Source: Megalobrama amblycephala | Taxonomy: Eukaryota; Chordata; Actinopteri; Cypriniformes; Xenocyprididae | DNA: 64,000 nt | NCBI RefSeq assembly: GCF_018812025.1 | Contig: NC_063066.1 | Span: 5,104,382-5,168,381 of the forward strand | Direction: 5' to 3' | Shown here: positions 1 to 12,384 of the stretch, in pieces | Layout: each line of letters starts with the position of its first letter | Position numbering within the stretch: position 1 is the first letter of the stretch | Position numbers and translations under genes: made by a program | The notes under the pieces: model-generated | What the model saw: only the letters and a program-made list of their open reading frames with translations | The model's database searches: none | What the model was told of the DNA's origin: nothing

Positions 1-150
1 CACGTGACTACAGTGGTTCAACCTTAATGTTGTGAAGCGACGAGAATACTTTTTGTGTGCCAAAAATAATGCCTTTATTCATCAATATCTAGTGATGGGC
101 AATTTCAAAACATTGCTTCATGAAGTTTTATGTTGTTTAAGTTAATTGTA
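1..150. repeat. Truncated inner arm of a foldback repeat at the window edge
   Basis: The segment with GACTACAGTGGTTCAACC, GAAGCGACGAGAATACTTTT and CTAGTGATGGGCAATTTC matches the inner arms of the foldback elements at 35.0, 51.4 and 55.1 kb. Its outer arm lies outside the window. Confidence 0.7.
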
Positions 151-1153
151 AGAAAAGAAATGTGACTTTTTCATTTTTAAAAGAGGTAAATTATCTAATT
201 AAAATTAGCAACTTACCCACTGACTCGGCTCAACTTACCCCTAACTTGGGGTAAATTGAGCCACAGGAAAACTTTTTTATAAAAAGCTATATTTTTCAAA
301 CCCTTTGTCATAGATGCATTCGGACCATTTAAATTGATAGGAAACATCCGGAAATTACTTTTCATTGTACTTCTGCCTCATTTTCCCTTATCTTGAGGAC
401 CACATGAGTAAAAAAAATGGCTCAACTTATCCCACTCTTTTGAGGCTAAATCAGGTCAACAGTGGAAGATTATGGGTTCTGGGTTCCTTATATATAACTT
501 ACAGATTGTTTTGAAAACGTTAGCGTGTAAGAGAGAAAAATAACTCCGAAAATTGCTAAAACAAAGTTTGAGAAGTGGGACAAGCATATGAAGTAACAAA
601 CACATAACCTGTCATCAGATTCTTACAGTCTCATAGGAACATGATATATATATAAACGTGAGTGGGTTTCGGTGAGCAAGTTCCACGTCAGCATTTGCTC
701 ATGAAATTCAGTCATAACCTTGCCTAATACATTTCAGGAAATCAGTGGGAGCTTTACTGTCAGAATGAGAGTTTTAAGGCAAAGATATGAGACGTCCATC
801 TGCTAACACTCCCTTTTTTAGTGCTAGACAGAGTTAGCTCTTCATTTAAATTAACAAAAACATTTTCATAAAGCATTTTTATTTGCCATTTCCAAAAATG
901 GTACTTCATTTAGGTTTATTAATGTAACATATTTACAGTGATTTGTTTTGACAGATATTTATTACACAACATGCAATAAGAAACTCTCCAAACTCGTACC
1001 ATAAATCAAAAACTCTGATGATTAAACGCTTCTCAACAAACTTTTTATTTTTTTTTCTGAGAGCCTTTCAAAATGATCATAGTCACATATGACAGGCATT
1101 TATGGTGAAAAGGAATTAGTGTACAATAATGGAGAGGCGGTCGAAACAAGCTC
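151..1153. other. Non-coding 3' flank, no gene seen
   Basis: AT-rich sequence beyond cplx2 with no coherent reading frame, splice pair or recognised repeat, only short A/T runs. Confidence 0.5.
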
Positions 1154-1513
1154 TTAAAGGTGCAGTGTGTAAAGTTTAGCGGCATCTAGTGGTGAGGTTG
1201 CGAATTGCAATATAGAGAAGCTACGGTGGCCAATACAAGACACAGATGTCATCGTCTGAGACAGCAGAGAGAAGCTAGTCAATCAAACACGCTCTGTAGA
1301 GCAGTTTGTCCATTTAGGGCTACTGTAGAAACATGCAAAATGGCGACTTCCATATAAGGGGACCCACGGTGTAGATAGAAATGGCTCATTCTAAGGAAAT
1401 AAAAACATAATGGTTCATTATGTAAGGTCTTTATACACCACTGAAAACATAAGTATGTATATTATATTGCATTTCTGTCAATAGATCCTAAAATTTACAC
1501 ATTGCACCTTTAA
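1154..1513. repeat. MITE with inverted ends AAAGGTGCAGTGTGTAAA
   Basis: The left end TTAAAGGTGCAGTGTGTAAA and right end TTTACACATTGCACCTTTAA are inverted copies, bounded by TTAA on both sides. The interior carries GGCATCTAGTGGTGAGGTTG, a motif repeated across cyprinid genomes. It is non-coding. Confidence 0.75.
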
Positions 1514-2837
1514 GTCTTAAGTCTTTTTCAAACACAGTAAAACAAAATTACTATGCATGAATAGAATGAAAAGAAATGGTATTGCTTGTTGCTGACAGCG
1601 TAACACACTTATCGACTAGATGAGTTTGAAACATGAAAGTCTGTTAAGATCGGAAGTATAATTGTGTTAGCTATAAATAACACAACCAAGATTGTGCCTC
1701 AGCATGATCTGTAGCCAAACTAATCTTTTCACAAACCAGCCTAATTACAGCACTAGTGTGCTCATAAAATAAAATCTAGGGCTTTTTTGAAGAAATACAA
1801 TAGATTTGTGATTAGGTGTGGCACACTTTTGTTTCTCTCTATCGCAGTTTTAAGAAATGCACTATAATTAAACATACTTTTCTGACCAGATGAAGCTAGA
1901 TGAAGGTTAATTTTGACAGAATAGTTGTTTATTCTGATCCAGAGTTCATGACAAATTATCAGAGATGCAGTAAACAGTTGATTAACATTTCTATATGGTT
2001 TGCAATTGCTTTTAAAGAAGCCTCAAACACACTGCAAGAGGATAGAAATCTGTTTTACTTCATCATATACCAGTAATTAGATGTTTAAGAAACTACTTTA
2101 AGCTAAAGTTAACTGTTACAAATTCATTCAAGTCCCTGACAGCAGAAACTAGCTCAGCTGAATAAGTGCATTCATTATTTCACCCAAAACAGCCACCAAA
2201 TTATGGCACAATGTGAAAGCATGCAATTCAAAATGGCATATGTCATGTTTATGTACTGATTAAATGTTTCTAAATATACCTAATATGTACAAAATGATTA
2301 ATATGTTGTTATGCTGAAACAAAAAGACCAGTGATGGCCTGCAGATTGACAGTTCTCCAGCTGACAGTGTTGGCACGTGGTCAAGGTCACAGTAAATGAA
2401 TGTATTTGATTGAATATTTGCAGAGATCAATCTGAATTCTTTTCTTATGCACGTACATAAAATGGGCAGTAAAAAGCGATAATGTTTGAGTATCATGCAT
2501 TTGCAGGCAAAGAATGAAAATTTCACTCCAAATATTTCACTCCATTCCTGAAGTAAATTAAAACGTGCAAGTGTTCAGTCCAACCCAAGTGAAAGGTATG
2601 GTGGAAATATGAAACATAGCCCTTAACATAGACACTGTTTGCCTCCGGATACAAATTAGAGCATCATTACACTTTTATATGTTGGTTAAATTTGAAAATA
2701 CCCCATGTGATTTCACAGGCTGGGATTTTAGGATGTTAGATCACTGAAATCTCAATGATATATTTCTGGATTGGATGGTTGTGTATCATAATCATCAGCA
2801 GATTTTCAGTGAGCTTTTATATATTTAATGTTTTTAT
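1514..2837. other. AT-rich non-coding sequence
   Basis: No exon, RNA gene or clear repeat is seen. The 88-codon minus frame at 2260-2526 has no family resemblance or splice context. Part of the region could belong to a long cplx2 3' UTR, but no boundary is visible. Confidence 0.4.
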
Positions 2838-3588
2838 TATCCCATGATTTACTCACCCTCAAGCCATCCTAGTTGTATGACTATCCTCTTTCAGACCAAC
2901 ACAATCGGAGATATATTTAAAAATATTCTGGCTCCTCAAAGCTTTATAATGGTTGTGAATGGGGGCAACATTTTGAAGCAAAAATAAAATGTATCCATCC
3001 AAAGCGATGCGTTTTTGTAAAAATATCCATATTTAAAACTTTATGAATTCAAATAACTAGCTTACGGCGGACGACCGTACGCAGTACGTTGGAGTATCAC
3101 AAGCTTAGACGCGTCTCGTGGTTCAAACAAATATGGCTGTGCAACAAACTCAAGCTCGTCTTCTCTTATATCAAAATCCTCCAACATTCCTACGACTTCT
3201 AATTCGTGACCGGTGTTTTGTTTTGCTCTCTCCTCTGCGCCTCTGCATTCGTTATTGTGTGGGGTCAGAGGTTACTCTTCCGCAGCAAATCGTCTGTCTG
3301 TCGGAAGCTAGCTATTAAAGTTAGTAAAGTTTTAAACATGGATATTTTTCTTAAAAAAAGGCATCGCTTCACTTCAGAAGGTCTGAGTTATTAACACCCT
3401 GGAGCCGTATGGATTACTTTTATGGATGGATGCATTTTACAACCATTATAAAGCTTCGAGGAGCAACATTTTTTTAATATATCTCTGATTGTGTTCGTCT
3501 GAAAGAAGAAAGTCATATACATCTAGGATGGCTTGAGGGTGAGTAAATCATGGATAATTTTCATTTTTGGGTGAACTAACCCTTTAAC
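2838..3588. repeat. Foldback element (long inverted repeat)
   Basis: The left arm reads ATGATTTACTCACCCTCAAG and the right arm CTTGAGGGTGAGTAAATCAT, with complementary sequence continuing inward (AAGCTTTATAATGGTTGT against ACAACCATTATAAAGCTT). The right end has the family's usual GGTGAACTAACCCTTT terminus. The left terminus is degraded. Frames inside are spurious. Confidence 0.75.
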
Positions 3589-4057
3589 AATGTCGCTGTG
3601 CAACCTAATTAATAAATATTTTAAAAAGCAGTTTGAGTTTTGACAATAGTAGCACTGATAATATCTCAATATCTAAGAGAATGGAAAACATTCAGGTATA
3701 ATATAAAGTGATTAAACTGATATGATCAACCAAAAATATGCTTCAGATTTCATCATTAAAATAATTTCAAATCTATATTTTTTTCTACTACATCCGATAG
3801 CATCTTAAAGATTACAGAATCACCAACACAGTAAGCCCTTTTACCCAGTTTATTATGTAATATTCATGTAATAAAAATTACATAAATTAAAATTCCAAAT
3901 ATGACTGTGATACATATATGAAAAGATGAATGTATCAATAAAGTGGGAATTGAAACCTAAAGTGTTTTGATTCTGTGGGGAATCAAACAACTCCTCAAAA
4001 AGTATTTGAACACGTGAGCTGCAATGTACAAATTTCTTTGCGTTGTATAATAAAATA

Positions 4058-4475
4058 TATTATTTTCACGTCCTTGTTACAGTGTAATTACAAGTACTTA
4101 GTAATATTAACTACATGTACTCACTACAGGGTTAGGATTAAGTTGGGGTTGCACTTTATGTTACAGTACGTGGACTAGTGTACTTACCTAAGAAAGTATA
4201 GTGGACAATACAAGGTAACTATGTGTGTTATGGTTAGGTTTAGGGTTAAGTTCAGGGTTAGTACCTATACATTAAAAAAAATGCTGGGTTAAAAACAACC
4301 CAAGTTGGATTTAAAACAACCCAATTGCTGGGTTTGTCCATTTCCCACCAAACTTGGCTTGCTTTTAACCCAGCATTTTGGTGGAACCAAGTTTTGGTTT
4401 AGGGTTACTTGCATGTAATATGCATAACTACATGTAACAAGGACACTGAAAAATAAAGTGTTACCCAAAATATTA
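4058..4475. repeat. Inverted-repeat MITE with a second MITE nested inside
   Basis: The left end CGTCCTTGTTACAGTGTAAT and right end TACATGTAACAAGGACACTG are inverted copies, with GGTTAGGATTAAG-type sequence between them. A second MITE (4268-4385) interrupts it. Confidence 0.6.
4268..4385. repeat. Nested MITE, AATGCTGGGTT family, copy 1
   Basis: It begins with AAAAATGCTGGGTTAAAAAC and ends AACCCAGCATTTTGG. This is a short palindromic element with five recognisable copies in the window (also near 6.05, 37.0, 41.95 and 45.24 kb). Confidence 0.65.
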
Positions 4476-6050
4476 AATGTATATCAAACAATATTAGGTC
4501 TAGAATCAATTGTTTTCAGATGCCACTTCCGATGACATTCATTCATTCATGGTTCAAGTACAACCAAAAGTGTTCAAATACATTTTGGGGGGACTTGAAG
4601 GGATGAACCACTGCATTGTGGCTCAGGACACACTGCATGAATGTTTATGCCAAGAGGTATATTGGAAATACAACTATATCATCACATTTTTAGTCTGAGA
4701 TCAAGTTGCAAATGATAAATGACTAGAAATGAGCCTAGTTTAGACCCAGTAGCAAGGGTTTCGAAATGACCTCTCAGTTCTGTCCGTACCAAACAACCCG
4801 AATGATAGGCCTGATGATAATTCACCATATCCCATCAGACAGATGGGAACTAATCCCTGGATAAAGGGTGCAGCTTCTGTTGCAGGGACAGAGATACATA
4901 AACAGGTACAACCTGACGTTCTGATTTGGTATTTAATGCAAAGTTTATCTGCATGCATACAGGAACATTAGGACTCCCATATCCCGATTCCACCATCTTC
5001 ATGACAGTGGACACAGCCTGCTTTAGACTGTACATTAGAGACATCAACAGGTATAACATGAAGTAACATTTTACAGCACAAACAGGTACAGACGCACATA
5101 AATACACACTTACATTGAGAACGCAGAAACACGGAAATGTCATATACCTCAGTATATACACTTTCTGACATGTACTATGAAGAGTTAAATAGATATCAAC
5201 ATATTTTTTTTTTACAGGTAACAGATGCATGACTACAAGATGATTATTTTTTTCATTAATTATTGCAGTCTAACAATATGGCTTTGACTAGTGAAAAACC
5301 TTTCAGCACTACAAAAATTTAAAAGTCAATCTCATTCTTTCTTTATAATTTAATTTAAAAAAAAACATACCTCCGTACTGCTAAAATTAAAGTCTACTTG
5401 AGAGTAGCATGTGTTATTCTAAAGTATGTCATTCTGTTCTTACTAAGATTTTTTTTTTTTAAACAAACTTTACAATCTTAAAAGCATTTTGATCACAGAA
5501 CAGCCTAATGGGTACGAATACATTCCTGTTGTTAAATTGTTTGCTAACAGAGTTTAAAAAGGGACACATTTTCAATCTGACTGATTGGAAAACATACAAG
5601 TACTAACTTTGTGTAATCAACAAAATGAAAACTTATCTATAGGTTTATATTTCCCACCATGCAATACAATAGCCATTTGAGCATTACTTTACAAAATGAG
5701 TTTGCCTCTTTACCCCAGTATTCATAAACAGTTATGTAAACATTTAACCCCCCCCTGCAAAAAATGTGTCCAACATGTTTATCAAATGGCAGTGTTTACG
5801 CAATGCTTAAAAACATGAAGACATTGATGACTGAAATAAAAACTTCATCATATTTGCAACCCCACATCCGAATTTGCCAGCAGTAAGATGAATATTTTGG
5901 GCAGAATATGAGCTAGCATTTTTATAAATGATCATGTTGGTATAGTTTCACATTAGGAATGATTGTTGTTGATCAGAATATTAACGGTTTCTCAAAATAT
6001 CATTGTATTGTTGTAATAGATCATTTAACATGCCATTTCTTGAACTGTGA
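4476..6050. other. Non-coding sequence without recognised features
   Basis: AT-rich with several T runs. The overlapping minus frames at 4740-5230 (up to 126 codons) are Cys/Leu-rich translations without domain or splice support. Confidence 0.4.
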
Positions 6051-6634
6051 ACACTCTAAAAAAATGCTGGTTTCAACCCAGTCAAAAAATGATTTTATGA
6101 TACTGTTCAGTTAATTTAATAGATCATTTTCATTCAACACCATTAGGTTTCTCATTCAAACGCAAATGCATTGTGTTAAACTGACTTGAAACAGTTGCAT
6201 TTTGGCTCAACTCAATATTTTCATTTTGAAAGGACGTTTCAATTACGTAGGCCAAAAATAACATTTGATGCTTGTTCAGTTTACTTAAGTAAATGAAGTT
6301 AATCCAACATGATTCTTTTCAACCACTTTACTTAATCCATTTGAGTTGAGAGTAAATAAATGTTCTATTTAAACTTAATAGTTTTGGACAAAATTTAAGA
6401 ATGTTAACCTGATTCAACTAAATGACATTGATTTAACCTAATAAACTTAAGTTTACTGAATAAATAATGTTATTTAAATGCAACATAACCCAGTTGAGTG
6501 AAACATGTTGACATGTTGTTATAATTTTTTTTGAGTGCGAGTTAAATTTTTTAATTAAATTTTTAACCCACGGTTGGGTTTGTCCATATTTGACCCAATT
6601 TTGGGTTGAAACAACCCAGCATTTTTTAGAGTGT
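6051..6634. repeat. MITE, AATGCTGGGTT family, long copy
   Basis: Left end ACACTCTAAAAAAATGCTGG, right end CCAGCATTTTTTAGAGTGT: inverted termini around about 550 bp of AT-rich interior. It is the largest copy of the family seen here. Confidence 0.7.
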
Positions 6635-7230
6635 ACCAATCACATCTTTACTAAGTTGTATAATTCTCTCTTTGGTATTTTTTACTGTCGTGAATGAAGC
6701 TCATGTATTCCCAGTATTAATTTAGTATATATTTTCATTAGTAAATGATTCTTTTCAATTACATCATGCCTCCATTTTCTGCAACAGTACTAAATTTATC
6801 CTCCTTGTTTTTTAACATTAACAGTTACCAACTTTTTTATTATTAAGAATCATGTCAGACCTTTACGTAATGTTTAGCGGAGGCAGATATTAATAAAAAT
6901 TTGATGCCAATTTATTACTTTTTTTTTTTTTTGTACGAGACCATTTAATTTCTGATTGTCGTGTGTTTTGGCAGTGAAAAAATGTGCTGTGAAACAGTGA
7001 CTGACTTCTGAATACATACTAAAAAGTCTGTAGAATCTTGTATTTCAAGTTCTGTATGTTTTTCAGATCTTGAATTCTCCTGAATAACTCTTAATTGTAA
7101 ACGTCCAGTTTGTAAAAATATAAACTGTGTTTTTGTCACAGTTCTAGTACATACTGAGCTTTTCCTGATCTTTTGCTGGCAAGGCAAATGTGAATATTAC
7201 TTGTGGTCAAATCAAGTTCTATTTCACACG

Positions 7231-7421
7231 ACACTCTTAAAAATAAAGGTTCCAAATGGAGGGTTCCATTTTTTTTTTCTTAGTGTGCAGAACATTTTAT
7301 AATCTAAAGAACCCTTTTCCAGTATAAAGAACCTTTTGTGCATTGAAAAGGTTCCATGGATGTTAAAGATTCTTCACGGAACCATCGATTCCAATAAAGA
7401 ACCTTTATTGTTTAAGAGTGT
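7231..7421. repeat. MITE with ACTCTTAAAAATAAAGGTTC ends
   Basis: The left end ACACTCTTAAAAATAAAGGT and right end ACCTTTATTGTTTAAGAGTGT-like sequence are inverted. The interior has repeated AAGAACC and GGTTCC words. A degraded second copy lies at 47250-47381. Confidence 0.7.
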
Positions 7422-8045
7422 ACAACAAAGATAAAATAAATATCAATACATCACAGACAAATGAGAACTGCCAGGCTGCATTCAGGTGGTCTAACGTGGC
7501 ACAACTAAGACGGTTTATCCGCGTCTCCCATTTTTACAAATGCCAACGTATCAATGACGGCAAATCTTATAGCAAGATTTCGACCTCATGCACACTACTA
7601 AAAGCATTACAGCTGCACTTCACTGACATTTTTGTTGTTTTCTGTGAAAGAAGGAATAATTATATCAAGCTACTGTTTTAAAATGCTTTGACCCCACTGT
7701 GTTTGAAATAGATCAATAAATCCAAGTAACCATCATATTCCCAGTGCCAGAGCTCAGTATCAAGATCCTGGAATGTGCCGTTAATGTGGGGCTGATCATT
7801 GAGTACCTAAGGCAGATAACTTTCTAAGTATCAGAAACCCTGGTGATCAGTAAACAAATAGAGATATCTTTAGAAAGTGTAAACAGTTTGAACCTGAATG
7901 GCAGTGAAAAGACCAAACGTTGTCGGGTTATGATTAGCGTTTCTATCCGTAGAAATAAAATTCCGTCAAGGCAGTGAAAAGCCTTTCACCTGTTTGGCAA
8001 AAATCCCCCCTCACCCATTTTCTTCCAGAAACAGCTTTGTGTCTG

Positions 8046-8243
8046 TTACTTTTTAAACATGTCTTGCAGAGGTCCCGGCAGGAATTTGAGAACGGTGTCT
8101 AGAATGCTCTCCTCATCCTCGTCGTCATCTGCCCCGCAGCCTGCTGGGATTGCCTTTTTGGGGCGAGTCAAGGAGCCCTCGCACGCTTGTTCCATAGCCG
8201 CTTTCTCCTCTGCTTCCTTCTCTTCTTTCTTCTTTAGTCCATA
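8046..8243 (-). CDS. cplx2: cplx2 coding exon 3 (residues 70-134 and stop)
   Basis: The acceptor TATATAG|TATGG opens on Y70. The exon encodes the Lys/Glu-rich linker, a [15 protein letters not shown] segment, an acidic run (DDDEDEE) and the conserved C-terminal helix [20 protein letters not shown], then TAA. The acidic run and LKF (mammals: LKY) differ slightly from mammalian CPLX2. The C-terminal amphipathic helix binds curved membranes and is needed for clamping. Confidence 0.96.
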   Translation of the reverse strand, partial: YGLKKKEEKEAEEKAAMEQACEGSLTRPKKAIPAGCGADDDEDEESILDTVLKFLPGPLQDMFKK

Positions 8244-11200
8244 CTATATAAACATATATCAAATATATCAAGATAATTAGACAATAGGAAAAAAAGATAT
8301 ATTCAGAATGTTGAAATGACGCCATTTCTCATAGTACTGTATAGCCTATATCTTATTTATGGGAGATTAGGTAAAATACCATGAATTGCATAGATCCAAC
8401 TATATGCAAAATTATTGACATGACTAGGAAAATTGTTTTTTTGCCAATTATATGCTATATACTATACTATATATACTGTATAATATTATAAACTATATGC
8501 TATATTCTGCTATACTACACAATGTACTCAACTGTTCAAAAGATTGTGGATTAAACATTTGCTGCTTAATATTTCTGTGGACACCACGATGCATTTTTTT
8601 CATGATTATATAATGCATAGAAAGTTCAAAAGAACAGCATTTATTTGAAATAGATTTTTTTTGTGACTTTTGATCAATTTAATGCATCATTTCTGAATAA
8701 AAGTATGAATTTCTTTAAAAAAAATTTAACTGACCCCAAACTTTTGAACAGTAGTGTACTATACTATACTAATTATATATATGTAATGCAAAGGTGTATA
8801 TAATGCACTGTTTATATTTATATAAATATATAAAACATAGATTATCATTATTATCAATAACATGGATTATGGTAAATGGTAGCGACATTATCTTAATTGC
8901 CTTTTGACATTGCTTATTTGACTATACAACTGTTATGAAATTGTGTAGATTTCCATTTGGTGTTATTTAATATGATTATTAATTAATTATTTGTTTCTTT
9001 TGTTTTAAATTGTAGCGGTTTGCTATAGTTTCAAGATAAAAACTCCATACAGAAACGTTATTTTATATTCTAAAGGCATGATTATACATACATGCTTTTC
9101 ACTGCCAATAATGTATTCTAAAAGTGAAACATCAAAACATGTATCTTGTAGGATTTAATTGTCCTATTTAGATCTATATTTATGCAGATGCTTTTATCTG
9201 AATCGACTTACAAAAGAGGATCAGGCAATTCGTCAAAGAGCCAACAATATTTATCATATTGGATATTAAAGTCACCCAGTTCTGATACATTTTTAAGGCT
9301 CTTAGGCTTGAATATGATCACGTCTTGTCCAGATGTTCTCATGCTGGTTCTTATTGCTACATTCATGATCCTGTAATGACCTGATACTCTCGGCTAACAC
9401 TAACTCTGTTTTCCTCCCTTAAGAAGGAGCTGTTAAATTATTTGTAATTAGCTGACATTAAGACCTCCTGCAAATGTGACATTTCATTAAAGGGTAATGG
9501 AGATTCTTATTTGAGGCATTATCCCCACACACACATTAATCATTAAGTCCCGTAATCGGGGTTTAACGGCTTCATCCTGCTTTAGTTCAAAATTGATTAG
9601 CAATTAGCAAATGATCCAATGCTTACCGATTCTTCTAGTCTATACAGTTGTCACAAGAAGCTAAAGTGGTTGGGAAATGTGAAACGTGTACCTTATCTCG
9701 AATGGCCTGTCTGACTTTTTCTCTCTCTGCCTCCATACGAGCATGTTTGGCTTTCCGTTCCTCCTCTTGTTGTCTCAGCGCCTCCTGCCGTTCTTCCTCT
9801 TTCTTCTGGGCATCAGGGTCCTTCTCCTCCTCTCCACCTAACATCTTCCCCATGTCTTTGGTGGCCCCTGTGCCAAAGAAAACAAAAGCGAAGAAATCCT
9901 ATTACCATCATAGAAGTGTTACGAGCTGGCTGTTATAGCGCACGGTGAAGGAGAATCCAACAGAGACACTATATTTTCAAACAAAACAAACATGTAGGAG
10001 ATCACATGAGATTAACACAATCACTATACCATAAACGAGAACCGACAGAGAACTGAAGAGAACCAGGAGTACCAATATACAGGTGGTAATAAGAGAACTC
10101 AATTAGACACAGGTGGGGATAATCAGTAACTAAGGGAACAAACTGACACACACTAGGAAGCTAGGGCTGAATCCGAAATCGCCTCCTAAACCCTCAATCA
10201 CTATTCTCTACGTTAGTCCACTAATACACTTGAAAGAGTGAATGAAAATGAGTGAGCGAATTCGGACAGCCTTTGAGTGTACATCGGTTACACACTCGTT
10301 GTTGCGGTGCAATGTGGGATACAATGAGTGCACTCGATAACGTCCACTATGGTTTCGGACATCACCATAAATGCATCCCCCCTCAAATAATGCCCTATTT
10401 GAGGGTATAGGAGGCGATTTCGGATTCAGCCTAGGTCAACCTCCAATGATAGGGAACACAGGCAAATGGGAACAAGGAAAACAGAACCAAAAATAACCAA
10501 AATATCCCTGACATTATGCCCCCCCAACCCCAACCCCCCAGGTGAATGGCAGAAAACAGAAGGTGATGGTAGGAGAAACCAAGGCGGCAATGACGGTGGC
10601 AGGAGCCAGGAGCAGGAGGAGCCAGGCGGGGACCCAGAGCACAGCCAGTACGAAGGCCCACAGTGGAGTCGAGGGTGGGAGGAGCCATGGTAGAGGCTTG
10701 GGTGTCGACACCAGCGGGGTGACTGGTGGAGACGAGGCCGGTGGAAGTTGAAGCCCTATGAGAAGACGAAGAGCCAGCAAGACCGGGCGACACTGATGGT
10801 CCTGGAGGCCCGAGGCGGAGCCGCAGTGACAAGCATCCACAGTGGAGCCAGGGTGCCTGAGGACTAGGGGTGGGACAAAATATCGATAGGGCAATATATC
10901 GTTGTGATAAGAGAATCGATACGCTGGACCCAAATATCGATATTTTAATTAATAAAATAAGGCTCTCTAAATAGATTTCCCTGCTTCCAGCGTAGCTACT
11001 TCATGGCTCCTCAAGGTGGCGCTCAACAAAAAATGAGAGAAACGTGAACATAAGTTAACTAGCCCAAGAAAAAGAGGTTTTTAACTGGATGGTGGACAGC
11101 AGAGTGAGTAAAATAATAGACGGCCCAGCCATGTTTGAAAAGTCCAAAGTCTGAAAACTGCACTTTTGCATTTTGTTTTCATAGTTAGACAGATATTGTG

Positions 11201-12352
11201 ATGTATCATTATAGGATTTAGAACTATATCTAGAATATCTAGAAATATATTGATTATCGCAGAATTGCTGTATCATGATATTATCCATATCGTGAGCCAT
11301 GTATCGTGTATCCTATTGTGAGGTAATCTGTGATTCCCACCCCTACTGAGGACTGAGGTGGAGCTGGCGGGACCGAGGCAGAGCCGAAGGGAAGGCGGAA
11401 CCAGACGGAGCACAGCGGATGGCTTGAAAGTCCGTAGCGCAGGCAGGGCGACATCTGATGAAGGTGGAGCCGGAGGGACAAGGGAGCCCGTTGGAGCCCA
11501 GTGGAGCTGCAAGGACGATGGTCTCTGGTGGAGCCGAGGGAGGAAGGAGCCAAGGTGGGGCCAATAGGTTAACAGGCCAAGGTGGAGTGACAGGATCAGC
11601 GGCTAGAGGCGGAGCCGGAGGATCTTCTTTACTGGGCAGATTTGGAGACCGCAAGACCAGAGGTAAATCCACACAGTGGAGAGGTGTCAGAGGGAGAGCC
11701 GACGGACTGAAGGGAGCTGAGGCGGGGCTGAGGAACTGGCTGTTATAAGAAGAGGAGGCAGGAGAGGGAGGCTGGGCGGGAAATCTGGAGACACAGGAGA
11801 CTTCAAGCTGAATGGGACCAGCAGGGATGGGAGAATCAGGGATTCTCTAAAACTAAACAGACATAGAAATAACCCTGACAAGAAGTCACCTATAAGTGGT
11901 TTTCAATGGCTGAAACTGATATATAGAGACTTCCCAGAGAGCAGTTATTTATTTACACTACCATTCAAAAGCATGGGGTCAGTAAGATATTTAAGAAACT
12001 AATACTTTTATTCAAGAAGGATGCAATAAATATATTAAAAAATTACACTAAAGACATTTGTTACAAAGGATTTCTATTTCAAATAAATTCTGTTCTTTTG
12101 AACTTTCTATTCATCAAAGAATGCAAAAAAAAAAGTATCACAGTTTCCACAAAAATGATTAACATTGATAATAATAAGAAATGTTTCTTGAGCAGCAAAT
12201 CAGCATATTGGGATGATTTCTGAAGGATCATGTGACACTGAAGACTGCAGTAATGATGCTGAAAATTCAGCTTTGATCATCACAGGACAGGAAAAAAATA
12301 CATTTTAAAATATATTAAAATAGAAAGCATTTACTGTTTAGTTAACATTACT

Positions 12353-12384
<32 letters not shown>

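Larger units (their letters stand above)
9960..11882. repeat. Host repeat of unclassified cyprinid type, interrupted by two younger elements
   Basis: It runs from the ACCGACAGAGAACTGAAGAG region through long purine-rich GGAGCC / GGCGGAGCC repeats to AACAGACATAGAAATAACCC. Many long frames on both strands (up to 139 codons) are translations of this biased sequence and are not genes. Related sequence (GGAACAAACAAGGTAACTGA) occurs at 42660-42920. It is split by the elements at 10165-10431 and 10865-11345. Outer boundaries are approximate. Confidence 0.55.

Noticed and set aside
4740..5230. Overlapping minus-strand frames up to 126 codons
   Set aside because: Cys/Leu/Val-rich low-information peptides, with no family match, no promoter and no splice sites.
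8059..8280. Plus-strand 73-codon frame (Ser-rich)
   Set aside because: It is the antisense of cplx2 coding exon 3.
9648..9938. Plus-strand 96-codon frame
   Set aside because: It is the antisense of cplx2 coding exon 2.
10431..11881. Many long frames on both strands (up to 139 codons), Pro/Ser/Leu-rich or Gly/Ser-rich
   Set aside because: They are translations of a purine-rich repeat interrupted by two MITEs. They overlap on both strands, lack domains and have no splice context.
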